From Bacillota bacterium (GTDB taxonomy: Bacteria > Bacillota > Clostridia > Acetivibrionales > DSM-1351): 27,439 bases of DNA. The stretch is taken from contig JAEZIV010000370.1 of the NCBI GenBank assembly GCA_023436515.1, positions 1 to 27,439 on the forward strand. The letters are read 5' to 3'. This document shows, one piece after another, positions 7,742-14,901 of the stretch (position 1 is the first letter of the stretch; each line of letters starts with the position of its first letter). The position numbers and the translations under genes are program-made. Under the pieces are notes generated by a model that worked only from the letters and a program-made list of their open reading frames with translations, did no database searches and was not told the DNA's origin.

Positions 7742-7780
7742 GTGGGTATTTTCTTTATCAGAATTCGTCATTTAGTTTAA
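7742..7780 (+). CDS. Leader peptide 1 of hflX (12 aa)
   Basis: A GTG-initiated ORF encoding MGIFFIRIRHLV, five bases after a good SD, GAGGTG (7731-7736), and about 25 nt after the predicted transcription start. The Arg-Ile-Arg at residues 7-9 fits the R/K-x-R/K motif at which macrolide-bound ribosomes are known to stall (as in the RLR of ErmD-type leaders). The MGIF start recalls ErmC-type leaders. The last codons and stop form the left arm of a perfect hairpin (7770-7793), so a stalled ribosome would open it. A second peptide with the same core occurs at 8086. Function is inferred from these features. Confidence 0.65.
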   Translation: MGIFFIRIRHLV

Positions 7781-7829
7781 TTTAAAACTAAATAGAACAG
7801 GGTGTGACCGTTTTATACGGGACTTTTTT
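7770..7829 (+). promoter_or_regulatory. Attenuator-like hairpins in the hflX leader
   Basis: Hairpin 1 pairs ATTTAGTTT (7770-7778, overlapping the end of leader peptide 1) with AAACTAAAT (7785-7793). Hairpin 2 pairs CCGT (7808-7811) with ACGG (7817-7820), with G-T/A-C outside, followed by six T (7824-7829), a weak terminator form. TAAAAC (7783-7788) in hairpin 1 can instead pair with GTTTTA (7810-7815) in hairpin 2, giving a possible antiterminator when hairpin 1 is blocked. Pairings are by eye, not energy-checked. Confidence 0.45.
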
Positions 7830-7959
7830 GTGCCTTGTTTTCAGGATTCTTGTAAAGAACATAATACGTGCTTTAATATTGCGGTTTTGGAACTGAAGGG
7901 ATAATAGAATTATTTTATATAACCTTCTCTATACATTTCAATATCTATGATGGCATATT

Positions 7960-7996
7960 AGGCTGCAGGTGAATTTTGTTCATTTGCGGCCTTTTT
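7960..7996 (+). terminator. Strong intrinsic terminator inside the hflX leader
   Basis: AGGCTGCAGGTGAA (7960-7973) pairs along all 14 positions with TTCATTTGCGGCCT (7979-7992), three of them G-U, around a five-base loop, followed by TTTTT. It lies after leader peptide 1 and about 200 nt before the hflX start with no gene ending at it, so it would stop hflX transcripts prematurely unless overridden or unless a second promoter lies downstream. Confidence 0.8.
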
Positions 7997-8085
7997 ATTT
8001 GTTTCATATAAGACTCTATCCTGAAAATAGGTACAGAAGGTATGGCTGTATCAAACAATGTAAGCCGGGATGGAGGTATATAGGT

Positions 8086-8121
8086 ATGCAGATGTGGTTT
8101 TTTCATATACGAATCAGATAG
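8086..8121 (+). CDS. Leader peptide 2 of hflX (11 aa)
   Basis: ATG-initiated ORF encoding MQMWFFHIRIR, stopping at TAG directly after the last Arg. The SD GGAGG (8072-8076) is nine bases before the ATG. The core Phe-Phe-His-Ile-Arg-Ile-Arg repeats the Phe-Phe-Ile-Arg-Ile-Arg of leader peptide 1, although the surrounding DNA is not an obvious copy. This argues for selection on the peptide. It ends 76 bases before the hflX start and may be a second control point. Inferred regulatory role only. Confidence 0.6.
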   Translation: MQMWFFHIRIR

Positions 8122-8197
8122 TTTGAGTAAAATCAAAGGGTCATGGATTAATAATTGATTGGGGTTACTAATTAAATTAAGATGGGAGAGTTTGATT

Positions 8198-9478
8198 ATG
8201 ATGCAAAAACAAAAAGCACTTTTAGTGGGTGTAAATATAAATAACCGAAGCCGTTCAACAGATTTATTGGAGGAGCTTAAAAGTTTGACGATAGCTTGTG
8301 AGCTGGAGGTGGCAGCAGTTGTTGAGCAGAACCTCAAGTCTGTAAACACCTCATACTATATCGGACTGGGTAAGGTTGAGGAGATTAAACTGATAGTTGA
8401 TGAAATCAAGGCAGATGTGATAATTTTCAACACTGAGCTTTCACCGGTGCAGCTTAGAAACCTTGAGGAAGAGCTAAAACAGGAAATAATTGACAGGATC
8501 ATGCTTATACTGAGGATATTTGCAAAAAGGGCTAAAACCAGAGAAGCAAAGCTCCAGGTGGAGGTGGCAAGGCTTAAATACATGCTTCCCAGGCTGGTGG
8601 GTTCCAATGAAAATCTAAGCAGGCAGGGTGGTGGAACAGGACTTAATAATAAGGGTTCGGGAGAAACAAAGCTGGAGCTTGACAGGAGAAAAATTGAAAC
8701 AAAGATATCTGAACTGAGTAAAGAGCTGGATACGCTAGTAGAAGAACGTAATATTCAGCGCAGCAGGAGGAGCAAAGCTGGGCTGCCTACCGTTTCCCTG
8801 GTAGGTTATACGAATGCAGGAAAGTCAACGCTTATGAACGCTATGGTGGATAGATATAAGAAGGATTCATCAAAAAAGGTGTTTGAGAAAGATATGCTTT
8901 TTGCAACCCTGGAGACCTCGGTTCGGAACATAACCCTCCCTAATAGAAAGGCCTTTTTATTAGCTGATACCGTAGGGTTTATCAGTAATCTACCTCATGG
9001 GCTTATAAAGGCTTTTCGCTCAACTCTGGAGGAGGTCAGGAGAGCAGATTTACTCCTGCACGTTGTAGATTGCTCGGACTCTGAATACTTGAAGCAGATG
9101 GAGGTAACAGGTAATACCCTAGAGGAAATAGGTGCGGATAAAATACCTATGCTGACTGTATTCAACAAGGCTGACTTAACCGAAAGGACAGTGCCATATG
9201 TAAGGGATGAAGAGGTATATATATCAGCAAAGAATAAACTAGGGATTGAGGAATTGGTTCAGTTAATTAGTAAAAGGATATTTGTCCGGTATGTTGAGTG
9301 CGATATGCTTATACCCTACGATCAAGGCAGGATCGTGGCATACCTGAATGAAAATGCCAGTGTCAGGGCAATAAAGTATGTGAGTGAAGGAACCTATCTC
9401 AGTGTTGAGTGCAGGGAATGTGATTATCAACGATATGAGGAGTACGTAAGGGCATTGCCAACCCCTGACCCGACCTAA
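8198..9478 (+). CDS. hflX: Ribosome-associated GTPase HflX
   Basis: A 426-residue GTPase that binds the 50S subunit and splits stalled or idle 70S ribosomes; related HflX proteins in Listeria and mycobacteria affect macrolide/lincosamide tolerance. Order of parts: an N-terminal HflX domain (about 5-135), a Gly-rich linker and helical HflX signature with GSGETKLELDRR (153-164), then a GTPase domain with G1 GYTNAGKST (203-211), switch II DTVGF (257-261), NKAD (323-326) and SAK (343-345), and a small C-terminal domain. ATG 8198 is chosen because GGGAG (8184-8188) precedes it by nine bases; ATG 8201 is possible, and the upstream in-frame TTG 8159 lacks an SD. The long leader with two Arg-Ile-Arg mini-ORFs suggests induction by ribosome-targeting antibiotics, fitting a rescue role. 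Confidence 0.95.
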   Translation: MMQKQKALLVGVNINNRSRSTDLLEELKSLTIACELEVAAVVEQNLKSVNTSYYIGLGKVEEIKLIVDEIKADVIIFNTELSPVQLRNLEEELKQEIIDRIMLILRIFAKRAKTREAKLQVEVARLKYMLPRLVGSNENLSRQGGGTGLNNKGSGETKLELDRRKIETKISELSKELDTLVEERNIQRSRRSKAGLPTVSLVGYTNAGKSTLMNAMVDRYKKDSSKKVFEKDMLFATLETSVRNITLPNRKAFLLADTVGFISNLPHGLIKAFRSTLEEVRRADLLLHVVDCSDSEYLKQMEVTGNTLEEIGADKIPMLTVFNKADLTERTVPYVRDEEVYISAKNKLGIEELVQLISKRIFVRYVECDMLIPYDQGRIVAYLNENASVRAIKYVSEGTYLSVECRECDYQRYEEYVRALPTPDPT

Positions 9479-9507
9479 GCCGGATAAGGTCAGCCGCAAT
9501 GTTTAAA

Positions 9508-9551
9508 CGACCTCCAATAGTTAGATTTTTCTGTCTAAATGTTGGGGGTCG
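9508..9551. terminator. Long imperfect hairpin between convergent hflX and kinase gene
   Basis: An 18-position stem, 9508-9525 with 9534-9551 (starts CGACCTCC, ends GGGGGTCG), with two G-U pairs and one mismatch around an eight-base T-rich loop. No clear T-run follows on the plus strand; on the minus strand TTTAAAC follows. It probably ends transcription for one or both genes, but is atypical. Confidence 0.45.
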
Positions 9552-9577
9552 CTCAAGCTTTGAGGCTGTTTTCTATA

Positions 9578-10099
9578 TCAATCCATTTTTGACCTGATAA
9601 GGCTATCTATTTTTATTGCTGTTTCATTTATATCCAGACAGGTAGCATCGATTAACCGGATAGGGGGCTCCGTATTAGCGGCATTTTCAATTAACCATTT
9701 GTTAAACTGAGTTGAGCTCTTTATCCAATTTTCGTCGGTAATATTTCTCCCGGATTTCATACGGTGAGTCAGCTCCTTTTCATCAGCTACAACGGCAATG
9801 TATACTATATGAGAAAAATACTTTCTTGCCTCGCAGATTTCTAGCTGATCAGGGGTTACACAACCACACAAAACAACCGGCAGACCAATCTGGGAAATGT
9901 TTGCGCAGAGGTTTAACCATAGTTCTCTGTAAGCTCTGTAATTGTCCTGAGGGGTGTTATAGATTTCAGACCAGAGGATATCACTCTCCATTACTATATA
10001 ATCCCTCTCATTTCTGAATAGTACCTCACAGGCAGAAGATTTACCGATGCCGCTGGCTCCGGTTATTATAAACAATTTACTGACCTTCGTTGGCTCCAT
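9578..10099 (-). CDS. Small P-loop NTPase / nucleoside-kinase-like protein
   Basis: A 173-residue soluble protein with a Walker A motif GASGIGKSS (14-22) after a hydrophobic strand (KLFIITG). An MESD segment near residue 37 is where small-molecule kinases place their substrate-binding Asp, and VVLCGCVTPDQ and the RMKSGRN region have the look of a lid. This fits the AAA_18/AAA_33 group of small kinases (shikimate-, gluconate- or nucleoside-kinase fold), but no substrate motif is diagnostic. GAGG lies about ten bases before the ATG. The gene is monocistronic, convergent with hflX and divergent from the small membrane protein at 10285. Phosphotransfer activity is inferred. Confidence 0.7.
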   Translation of the reverse strand: MEPTKVSKLFIITGASGIGKSSACEVLFRNERDYIVMESDILWSEIYNTPQDNYRAYRELWLNLCANISQIGLPVVLCGCVTPDQLEICEARKYFSHIVYIAVVADEKELTHRMKSGRNITDENWIKSSTQFNKWLIENAANTEPPIRLIDATCLDINETAIKIDSLIRSKMD

Positions 10100-10221
10100 T
10101 TTGGGGGTTCCTCTTTTTAATCAAGTTGCCATACCGTAGATTATGACCGATATGGCACTACCATTATTATATACATAAATGTTAAAATAGAAAACGGACA
10201 GCCTTTATGATAAACTATATA

Positions 10222-10271
10222 TTGGTTTTTATTAGTATTTTTTATATAAGATTGCTTACTCACGGTGAGTA
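10222..10271 (+). promoter_or_regulatory. Promoter with palindrome at the start site
   Basis: TTGGTT (10222-10227), a 17-base spacer and TATAAG (10245-10250) predict a start near 10257. There a perfect palindrome, TACTCAC-G-GTGAGTA (10257-10271), begins. The size and position suit a repressor operator, TetR-family-like in style. No regulator gene is adjacent. Confidence 0.5.
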
Positions 10272-10284
10272 GATGGGAGATTGG

Positions 10285-10686
10285 ATGAGAAATTTTATTA
10301 AGATCCTCGGATTGAGTATTTTCGAAGCAATACTAATTATAGTTATGCTTGTTTCAATTGTCAGGCTTGATCTGCCCATGTCGGGAATATATATTGTATT
10401 TACCGTAACAGCTGTTTTATTTCCTCTTGCATTACTGCTGTTGTATATGCGTTTTTTGGGGCGGGAAACGCTTGTGCTGGTACCAGTAAGCCTGATATTT
10501 GCAGCACTTTATTCGCTGGGGGTATCTCTGTTCAGCAATTACGCCACCGGCAGCTTTTCCGGCATGTTCAGGGGATTAATGTACTTTATTTACTTTCTGC
10601 CCTCTGCTATATACTGCGGAGCAGGGTGGATACTGTTCGCCATAATAGCGAAAATTTCCAAAGAACCTCGCAGAAGAGAATTATAA
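10285..10686 (+). CDS. Small four-helix integral membrane protein, unknown function
   Basis: A very hydrophobic 133-residue protein with about four predicted membrane helices (residues roughly 7-28, 33-56, 63-84 and 96-120) and a basic tail ending KEPRRREL, presumably cytoplasmic. I do not recognise a family motif. ATG 10285 is preferred: GGGAG (10275-10279) lies five bases before it and the predicted transcript starts near 10257. The alternative ATG 10273 adds MGDW but has only a weak GTGAG three bases before it. murI starts 71 bases downstream on the same strand, so cotranscription with murI is possible, with an envelope role as a guess. Confidence 0.65.
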   Translation: MRNFIKILGLSIFEAILIIVMLVSIVRLDLPMSGIYIVFTVTAVLFPLALLLLYMRFLGRETLVLVPVSLIFAALYSLGVSLFSNYATGSFSGMFRGLMYFIYFLPSAIYCGAGWILFAIIAKISKEPRRREL

Positions 10687-10757
10687 GGGAATAATATATA
10701 TCGGAAACTTAATAAATAAAGCTTTTTTATGAACACAAGAGGAGTTGAGTTGGTTCT

Positions 10758-11534
10758 ATGACAACAGAGAGCATAGGCTTTTTGGATTCGGGCTTCGGAG
10801 GAATTACAGTCCTGAGTGAGGCACTTAAGCAGCTTCCCAATGAAAATTACATATATTACGCAGACAATGAGCACGTACCCTATGGGACAAAGTCCAAGGA
10901 GGAGGTACACGCTTATGTTTTTCAGGCGGTAGACTTCCTTGTAAAGCAGGGTATAAAGGCTCTCGTGGTGGCTTGCAATACAGCCACCAGTATTGCTGTA
11001 CTGGATCTAAGAAGCAAATACTCCTTCCCCATAGTAGGCATGGAGCCTGCGGTTAAGCCTGCGGTTGAAAACGGGAATGGAAAAAGAGTTCTTGTGCTTG
11101 CCACACCCTTGACACTTAAAGAAGAAAAGTTTCATAATCTGGTGCAGAGGGTGGATCACGAGCATGTTGTGGACTATCTGGCCTTTCCGGAGCTTGTGGA
11201 GCTGGCAGAGACCATGATTTTTGACAGGGACAAGGTTGTGCCTGTCATTCAAGCTAAGCTCTCAGGCTATGACTTCGATAAATACAAAACCTTTGTTTTG
11301 GGGTGTACCCATTTCCCCATATATAAAAATATTTTTAAGCTTGTACTGCCCCCCCATATTGATGTTATTGACGGCAGCACCGGAACTGTCCGTTATCTGA
11401 AAAAGCTAATGGAGGAGAGGGGTATCTTGAGCACCGCCCATGCTCCAGGTGAAATAAAGTTCTTCGATTCGGGTATAAGGGTGGATAATGAAGAAAGACT
11501 AAAGGCTTTTAATTGGCTTTTGAATGAAAATTAA
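10758..11534 (+). CDS. murI: Glutamate racemase
   Basis: A 258-residue cytosolic enzyme making D-glutamate for peptidoglycan. The family signatures are all present: GFLDSGFGG (7-15, with the catalytic-site Asp10/Ser11), YYADNEHVPYG (33-43), VVACNTAT with catalytic Cys73, GMEPAVKPA, and LGCTHFP with catalytic Cys183. Length is typical. AAGAGGAG (10737-10744) precedes ATG 10758 by 13 bases, rather long but the only in-frame candidate. It may be cotranscribed with the membrane protein just upstream; no terminator hairpin is visible between them. Confidence 0.96.
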   Translation: MTTESIGFLDSGFGGITVLSEALKQLPNENYIYYADNEHVPYGTKSKEEVHAYVFQAVDFLVKQGIKALVVACNTATSIAVLDLRSKYSFPIVGMEPAVKPAVENGNGKRVLVLATPLTLKEEKFHNLVQRVDHEHVVDYLAFPELVELAETMIFDRDKVVPVIQAKLSGYDFDKYKTFVLGCTHFPIYKNIFKLVLPPHIDVIDGSTGTVRYLKKLMEERGILSTAHAPGEIKFFDSGIRVDNEERLKAFNWLLNEN

Positions 11535-11546
11535 ACTATTCTTGTA

Positions 11547-11574
11547 ACCCAATTCCGACCGATAACATAATATA
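11547..11574 (+). promoter_or_regulatory. Possible sigma-K-type promoter
   Basis: AC (11547-11548), 17 bases, then CATAATATA (11566-11574), which fits the CATAnnnTA -10 pattern of the late mother-cell sigma factor. The elements are short and the region AT-rich, so chance is a real alternative. It would give a leader of about 85 nt for the gene at 11669. Confidence 0.25.
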
Positions 11575-11668
11575 TAACAACAGCAATAGTTAACTTGATT
11601 TTCCTTAAGGCTTTGCAAAAGCCCGGAGATTATCAGATATATTTTGTGTTGTGGAAGGAGAGGAAAAC

Positions 11669-12061
11669 ATGGGAGAAGAATTTTGCAACAATAATCATGG
11701 AGACAATTTTGGTGGTTTGCCCATGAATGGTAACATTGTAAATGCTCTTTCAAGAAGAATCGGCGAAACTGTTACTATATTTACTAAAAGCGGTGGTATG
11801 TCTGGTTGTGGATTTACAGGTGTACTCCTGGCAGTTAATGAGTGCTTTGTCAAGCTGTTGAGTCAAATCGGCCCTGCTCCGGGCTGTGCCCTTGGAAATT
11901 CCTGCAGTGGAACACCATATGCAAACGGAATAGGCTGCTATGGAAATATGGAGGACAATAACAACGGATACGGCAATAACGGTTACCCTATCAGATCTGT
12001 AGGCTCAGTAACAGATATACCTATTGATTCAATTGCTGCCTTTACTCATAATGCTGTATAG
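11669..12061 (+). CDS. Cys/Gly/Asn-rich small protein with LSm-like core, possibly spore-associated
   Basis: A 130-residue protein without signal peptide or membrane segment. After an Asn/Gly-rich start comes a conserved-looking core, about residues 20-65: NALSRRIGETVTIFTKSGG, then GCGFTGVLLAVNECFVKLLSQ. Its alternating strands suggest a small LSm-like beta-barrel of the kind found in some Bacillus spore-coat proteins. Around and after it lie several cysteines and an Asn/Gly/Tyr-rich linker, then a short conserved end (SVGSVTDIPIDSIAAFTHNAV, given here in part by its key residues SVGSV, IPIDSI and FTHN). ATG 11669 is chosen over GTG 11651 because AAGGAGAGG (11655-11663) lies between them. The gene is alone between murI and a strong terminator. 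Coat or exosporium function is a guess. Confidence 0.65.
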   Translation: MGEEFCNNNHGDNFGGLPMNGNIVNALSRRIGETVTIFTKSGGMSGCGFTGVLLAVNECFVKLLSQIGPAPGCALGNSCSGTPYANGIGCYGNMEDNNNGYGNNGYPIRSVGSVTDIPIDSIAAFTHNAV

Positions 12062-12099
12062 GAAATTATCATTTCTGCAGCTGAAATAATTTTTTTTTC

Positions 12100-12145
12100 A
12101 AAACCCCGGTCGCCTGCCCCTTGGAAGCAGGCGACCGGGGTTTTT
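12100..12145. terminator. Very strong, probably bidirectional terminator
   Basis: A perfect 18-bp stem, 12100-12117 with 12127-12144 (AAAACCCCGG opening, CCGGGGTTTT closing), nine-base loop, T-run on the right and a run of nine T upstream. It cleanly separates the small Cys-rich gene from glgC. Confidence 0.95.
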
Positions 12146-12290
12146 GCCGTTATAACTCAGCTGTTTTTTGCCCAGACAATTATATTTTGAGATTTAAAGG
12201 AATAATTATATTTAGAGTAGAATTATCTACATTGAAAATTGAAATACTTATATTAGTAGCAGAATAAATGAATTACCGGGAGTTGATACA

Positions 12291-13571
12291 ATGAAGAAAA
12301 AAGAAATGATAGCATTGTTACTTGCCGGAGGACAGGGAAGTAGACTTGGCGTCCTCACAAAAAATGTAGCGAAACCCGCAGTTTTATATGGTGGCAAATA
12401 TAGAATAATTGATTTTTCACTCAGTAATTGTACAAATTCAGGTATTGACACAGTTGGTGTTCTTACTCAATATCAGCCCCTTAAGCTGAACTCACATATC
12501 GGGATTGGTAAACCTTGGGATATGGATAGAATCACCGGTGGTGTCACTATATTATCTCCATATTTAAAGGCTGAAATAGGCGAATGGTTTAAAGGTACCG
12601 CAAACGCCGTATTTCAAAATATCCACTACATAGACAGGTATTCTCCGGAATATGTTGTAATCCTGTCGGGAGACCATATCTATAAGATGAACTATTCAAA
12701 AATGTTGGATTTCCACAAGGAAAACAATGCCGATGCAACAATTTCAGTTATTAATGTTCCCTATGAAGAAGCAAGCCGTTACGGTATAATGAACTGTAAT
12801 GAAAACGGTAAAATCTATGAATTTGATGAGAAGCCTAAAAAGCCTAAGAGTACGTTGGCATCCATGGGAGTGTATATATTTACTTGGGATGTTCTCAGGA
12901 GATACCTTATAAAGGATAATGATACTTCTGGCTCCGACAATGATTTTGGTAAAAATATTATCCCGGCAATGCTAGGAGACGGAAGAAGCATGTGGGCATA
13001 TCAGTTTTCCGGCTATTGGCGTGATGTGGGCACAATTCAAGCCTTCTGGGAGTCTAACATGGATCTTGTAAGCAGAGTTCCGGAATTCAATCTATTTGAC
13101 CCCGATTGGAGAATATATACTCCAAACCCTGTAAAGCCGGCACATTATATCGGTCCCAAGGCCAGTGTCAAAAAGTCCATGATAGCAGAAGGCTGTCAGG
13201 TATTCGGCACTGTCTTAAATTCTGTTCTTTTCCCGGGGGTAATTGTAGAAGAGGGAGCATTGGTCGAGGATACCATAATAATGTCTAATTCTGTTATAAG
13301 AAGAAATACCACAGTTAGGAAATGCATCATCAGTGAGGATGTCACCATTGGTGAAAATTGCAGTCTTGGCGAGGGTGACGATATAGAGAATGAATACAAG
13401 CCCGGAATTTATAACTCGGGGATAACAGTTGTCGGGGAGGAAGCTGTTATACCTGATGGCGCAATTATCGGTAAGAATGTTATGATAGATATCGGCGCAA
13501 ATGCTGAAGACTTTCCTTCTTTGATTGTAGAGTCAGGTAAAAGCGTATTCAAAGGTGGTGTTTCTGAATGA
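12291..13571 (+). CDS. glgC: Glucose-1-phosphate adenylyltransferase, catalytic subunit
   Basis: A 426-residue enzyme making ADP-glucose from glucose 1-phosphate and ATP, the first committed step of glycogen synthesis. Visible are the nucleotidyl-transferase loop [10 protein letters not shown] (11-20), [15 protein letters not shown] (28-42), SGDHIYKM with the metal-binding Asp, [16 protein letters not shown], and a C-terminal left-handed beta-helix built of hexapeptide repeats (about residue 290 onward). GGGAG lies about ten bases before the ATG. The stop overlaps the glgD start by four bases (ATGA), so the two subunits are translationally coupled. I see no convincing sigma-A promoter in the 145-bp AT-rich spacer upstream. 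No other glg gene is in the window. Confidence 0.96.
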   Translation: MKKKEMIALLLAGGQGSRLGVLTKNVAKPAVLYGGKYRIIDFSLSNCTNSGIDTVGVLTQYQPLKLNSHIGIGKPWDMDRITGGVTILSPYLKAEIGEWFKGTANAVFQNIHYIDRYSPEYVVILSGDHIYKMNYSKMLDFHKENNADATISVINVPYEEASRYGIMNCNENGKIYEFDEKPKKPKSTLASMGVYIFTWDVLRRYLIKDNDTSGSDNDFGKNIIPAMLGDGRSMWAYQFSGYWRDVGTIQAFWESNMDLVSRVPEFNLFDPDWRIYTPNPVKPAHYIGPKASVKKSMIAEGCQVFGTVLNSVLFPGVIVEEGALVEDTIIMSNSVIRRNTTVRKCIISEDVTIGENCSLGEGDDIENEYKPGIYNSGITVVGEEAVIPDGAIIGKNVMIDIGANAEDFPSLIVESGKSVFKGGVSE

Positions 13572-14686
13572 AAAATGTAATGGGTATTATTTTGTCAGGT
13601 GGAAAAAGCACGAAATTAAAGGAACTTTCAACAATGAGATCCACTCCTGCTGTGCCTGTGGGAGGTAAGTACAGGGCAATAGACTTTGTTCTGTCGAATA
13701 TGGTCAATTCGGGGATTACGAACATTGGTGTAATCGCTCAGTACAGCTTCAGATCATTAATGGATCACCTTGGCTCAGGAAAGGAATGGGATCTTGACAG
13801 AAAAACCGACGGCTTATTTATTTTCCCTCCCTTTTTGTCGGACGAGAGTTCTGGCTGGTACAGGGGTACTGCCGATGCTATGTACAACAACCTTACCTTC
13901 CTTAGAAGAAGTAATGAGGAGTATGTGGTTATATCCCAGGGAAATTGTGTTTACACAACTAGCTTTGACGACATGCTTGAGGCTCATAAGGAAACTGACG
14001 CAGACATAACCATCATGTATCGGGAAATGAAGGATATTCCTGTGGATGAATTGTCAGGAATGGGAATCCTTCAAGTGGACAGTAGCCAAAGGGTAATAGA
14101 TTTTCAGGAAAAGCCTATGAACCCCAATAGCTTGAATGGATCACTGGGTACATATATGATTAGAAGAGAGCTGTTGATATCCCTGCTTGAGGAGAGCGTT
14201 GCACATGGTTACTACGATTTTGTAATGGACATTATTATTAAGATGCTCGACAAACTAAAAATATATGGTTACAAATACAAGGGCTACTGGAGGAGTATTT
14301 CCTCTGTGCAAATGTACTATAAGTGTAATATGGAATTGCTGAACCCTGAGATTAACAACGAGCTGCTGGGTGCAGCAAAAATATATACAAAGGTCAAGGA
14401 TGAGGCTCCGGCAAAATATAATGAAGAGGCTGAAGTCAAAAACTCCATTATAGCTGATGGTTGCATAATAGAAGGTATTGTGGAGAATAGCGTGCTTTTC
14501 CGTGGTGTTACCGTTAAGCGTGGTGCAGTAGTAAAGGACAGCATTATCATGCAAGGCAGCATTGTAGAGGAAAATTCAACTCTTAATTATGCAATACTGG
14601 ACAAGGGAGTTACACTGTCGAAGAACAGATGTCTTAAGGGTGAGGAGACCTGGCCTATTATCATAGGAAAAAATGTAACTGTCTAA
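13568..14686 (+). CDS. glgD: Glucose-1-phosphate adenylyltransferase, regulatory subunit GlgD
   Basis: A 372-residue paralogue of GlgC that forms the second subunit of ADP-glucose pyrophosphorylase in Firmicutes. The same fold is evident ([50 protein letters not shown], then hexapeptide repeats), but catalytic landmarks are degenerate: the Gly-rich loop reads [12 protein letters not shown] instead of GGxGxRL, the KPA motif is TPA, and the SGDH motif is SQGN. This is the usual GlgD pattern and indicates an activity-modulating rather than catalytic subunit. It begins within the glgC stop (ATGA overlap) and ends 13 bases before a terminator, so the operon is glgC-glgD only. Confidence 0.94.
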   Translation: MKNVMGIILSGGKSTKLKELSTMRSTPAVPVGGKYRAIDFVLSNMVNSGITNIGVIAQYSFRSLMDHLGSGKEWDLDRKTDGLFIFPPFLSDESSGWYRGTADAMYNNLTFLRRSNEEYVVISQGNCVYTTSFDDMLEAHKETDADITIMYREMKDIPVDELSGMGILQVDSSQRVIDFQEKPMNPNSLNGSLGTYMIRRELLISLLEESVAHGYYDFVMDIIIKMLDKLKIYGYKYKGYWRSISSVQMYYKCNMELLNPEINNELLGAAKIYTKVKDEAPAKYNEEAEVKNSIIADGCIIEGIVENSVLFRGVTVKRGAVVKDSIIMQGSIVEENSTLNYAILDKGVTLSKNRCLKGEETWPIIIGKNVTV

Positions 14687-14699
14687 AATTACATAAGAC

Positions 14700-14764
14700 A
14701 AGCCTGCTTATGGTCTGCTCTCATTAAAGGTTAAATGAGAATAGCTCCATTGGCAGGCTTTTAT
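14700..14764 (+). terminator. Two-tier terminator after glgD
   Basis: AAGCCTGC (14700-14707) pairs with GCAGGCTT (14753-14760), continued inward by TGG/CCA; a second stem, TCTCATT (14719-14725) with AATGAGA (14734-14740), stacks above. TTTTATT follows. Confidence 0.85.
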
Positions 14765-14778
14765 TGTTTATTGTACTA

Positions 14779-14877
14779 GCAGTTGTTACTGCTCCAGGCA
14801 GTTGCTTAGTACATTGAGCAGTTGTCTACTACACTTGGCAGCAGGTTTTTGGTGCGAGCAGTTGCTTTTTAACCTTG
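14779..14877. repeat. Five degenerate 20-bp tandem repeats
   Basis: GCAGTTG (once GCAGCAG) recurs at 14779, 14798, 14818, 14838 and 14858, a period of 19, 20, 20 and 20 bases. Units 2 and 3 are also alike in the rest of the repeat (TAGTACATTGA and TACTACACTTG). The array fills the gap between the glgD terminator and the end of the minus-strand glycosyltransferase gene. No coding frame is evident. Confidence 0.7.
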
Positions 14878-14901
14878 TATGAATATAAACTAAAAAAACC
14901 T

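Noticed and set aside
7951..7968. ATG ATG GCA TAT TAG considered as a third leader peptide.
   Set aside because: No SD and no Arg-x-Arg motif; it overlaps the strong terminator stem.
14779..14877. The 20-bp array considered as a CRISPR array or attachment site.
   Set aside because: No unique spacers between identical repeats, no integrase, and repeat sequence is degenerate.
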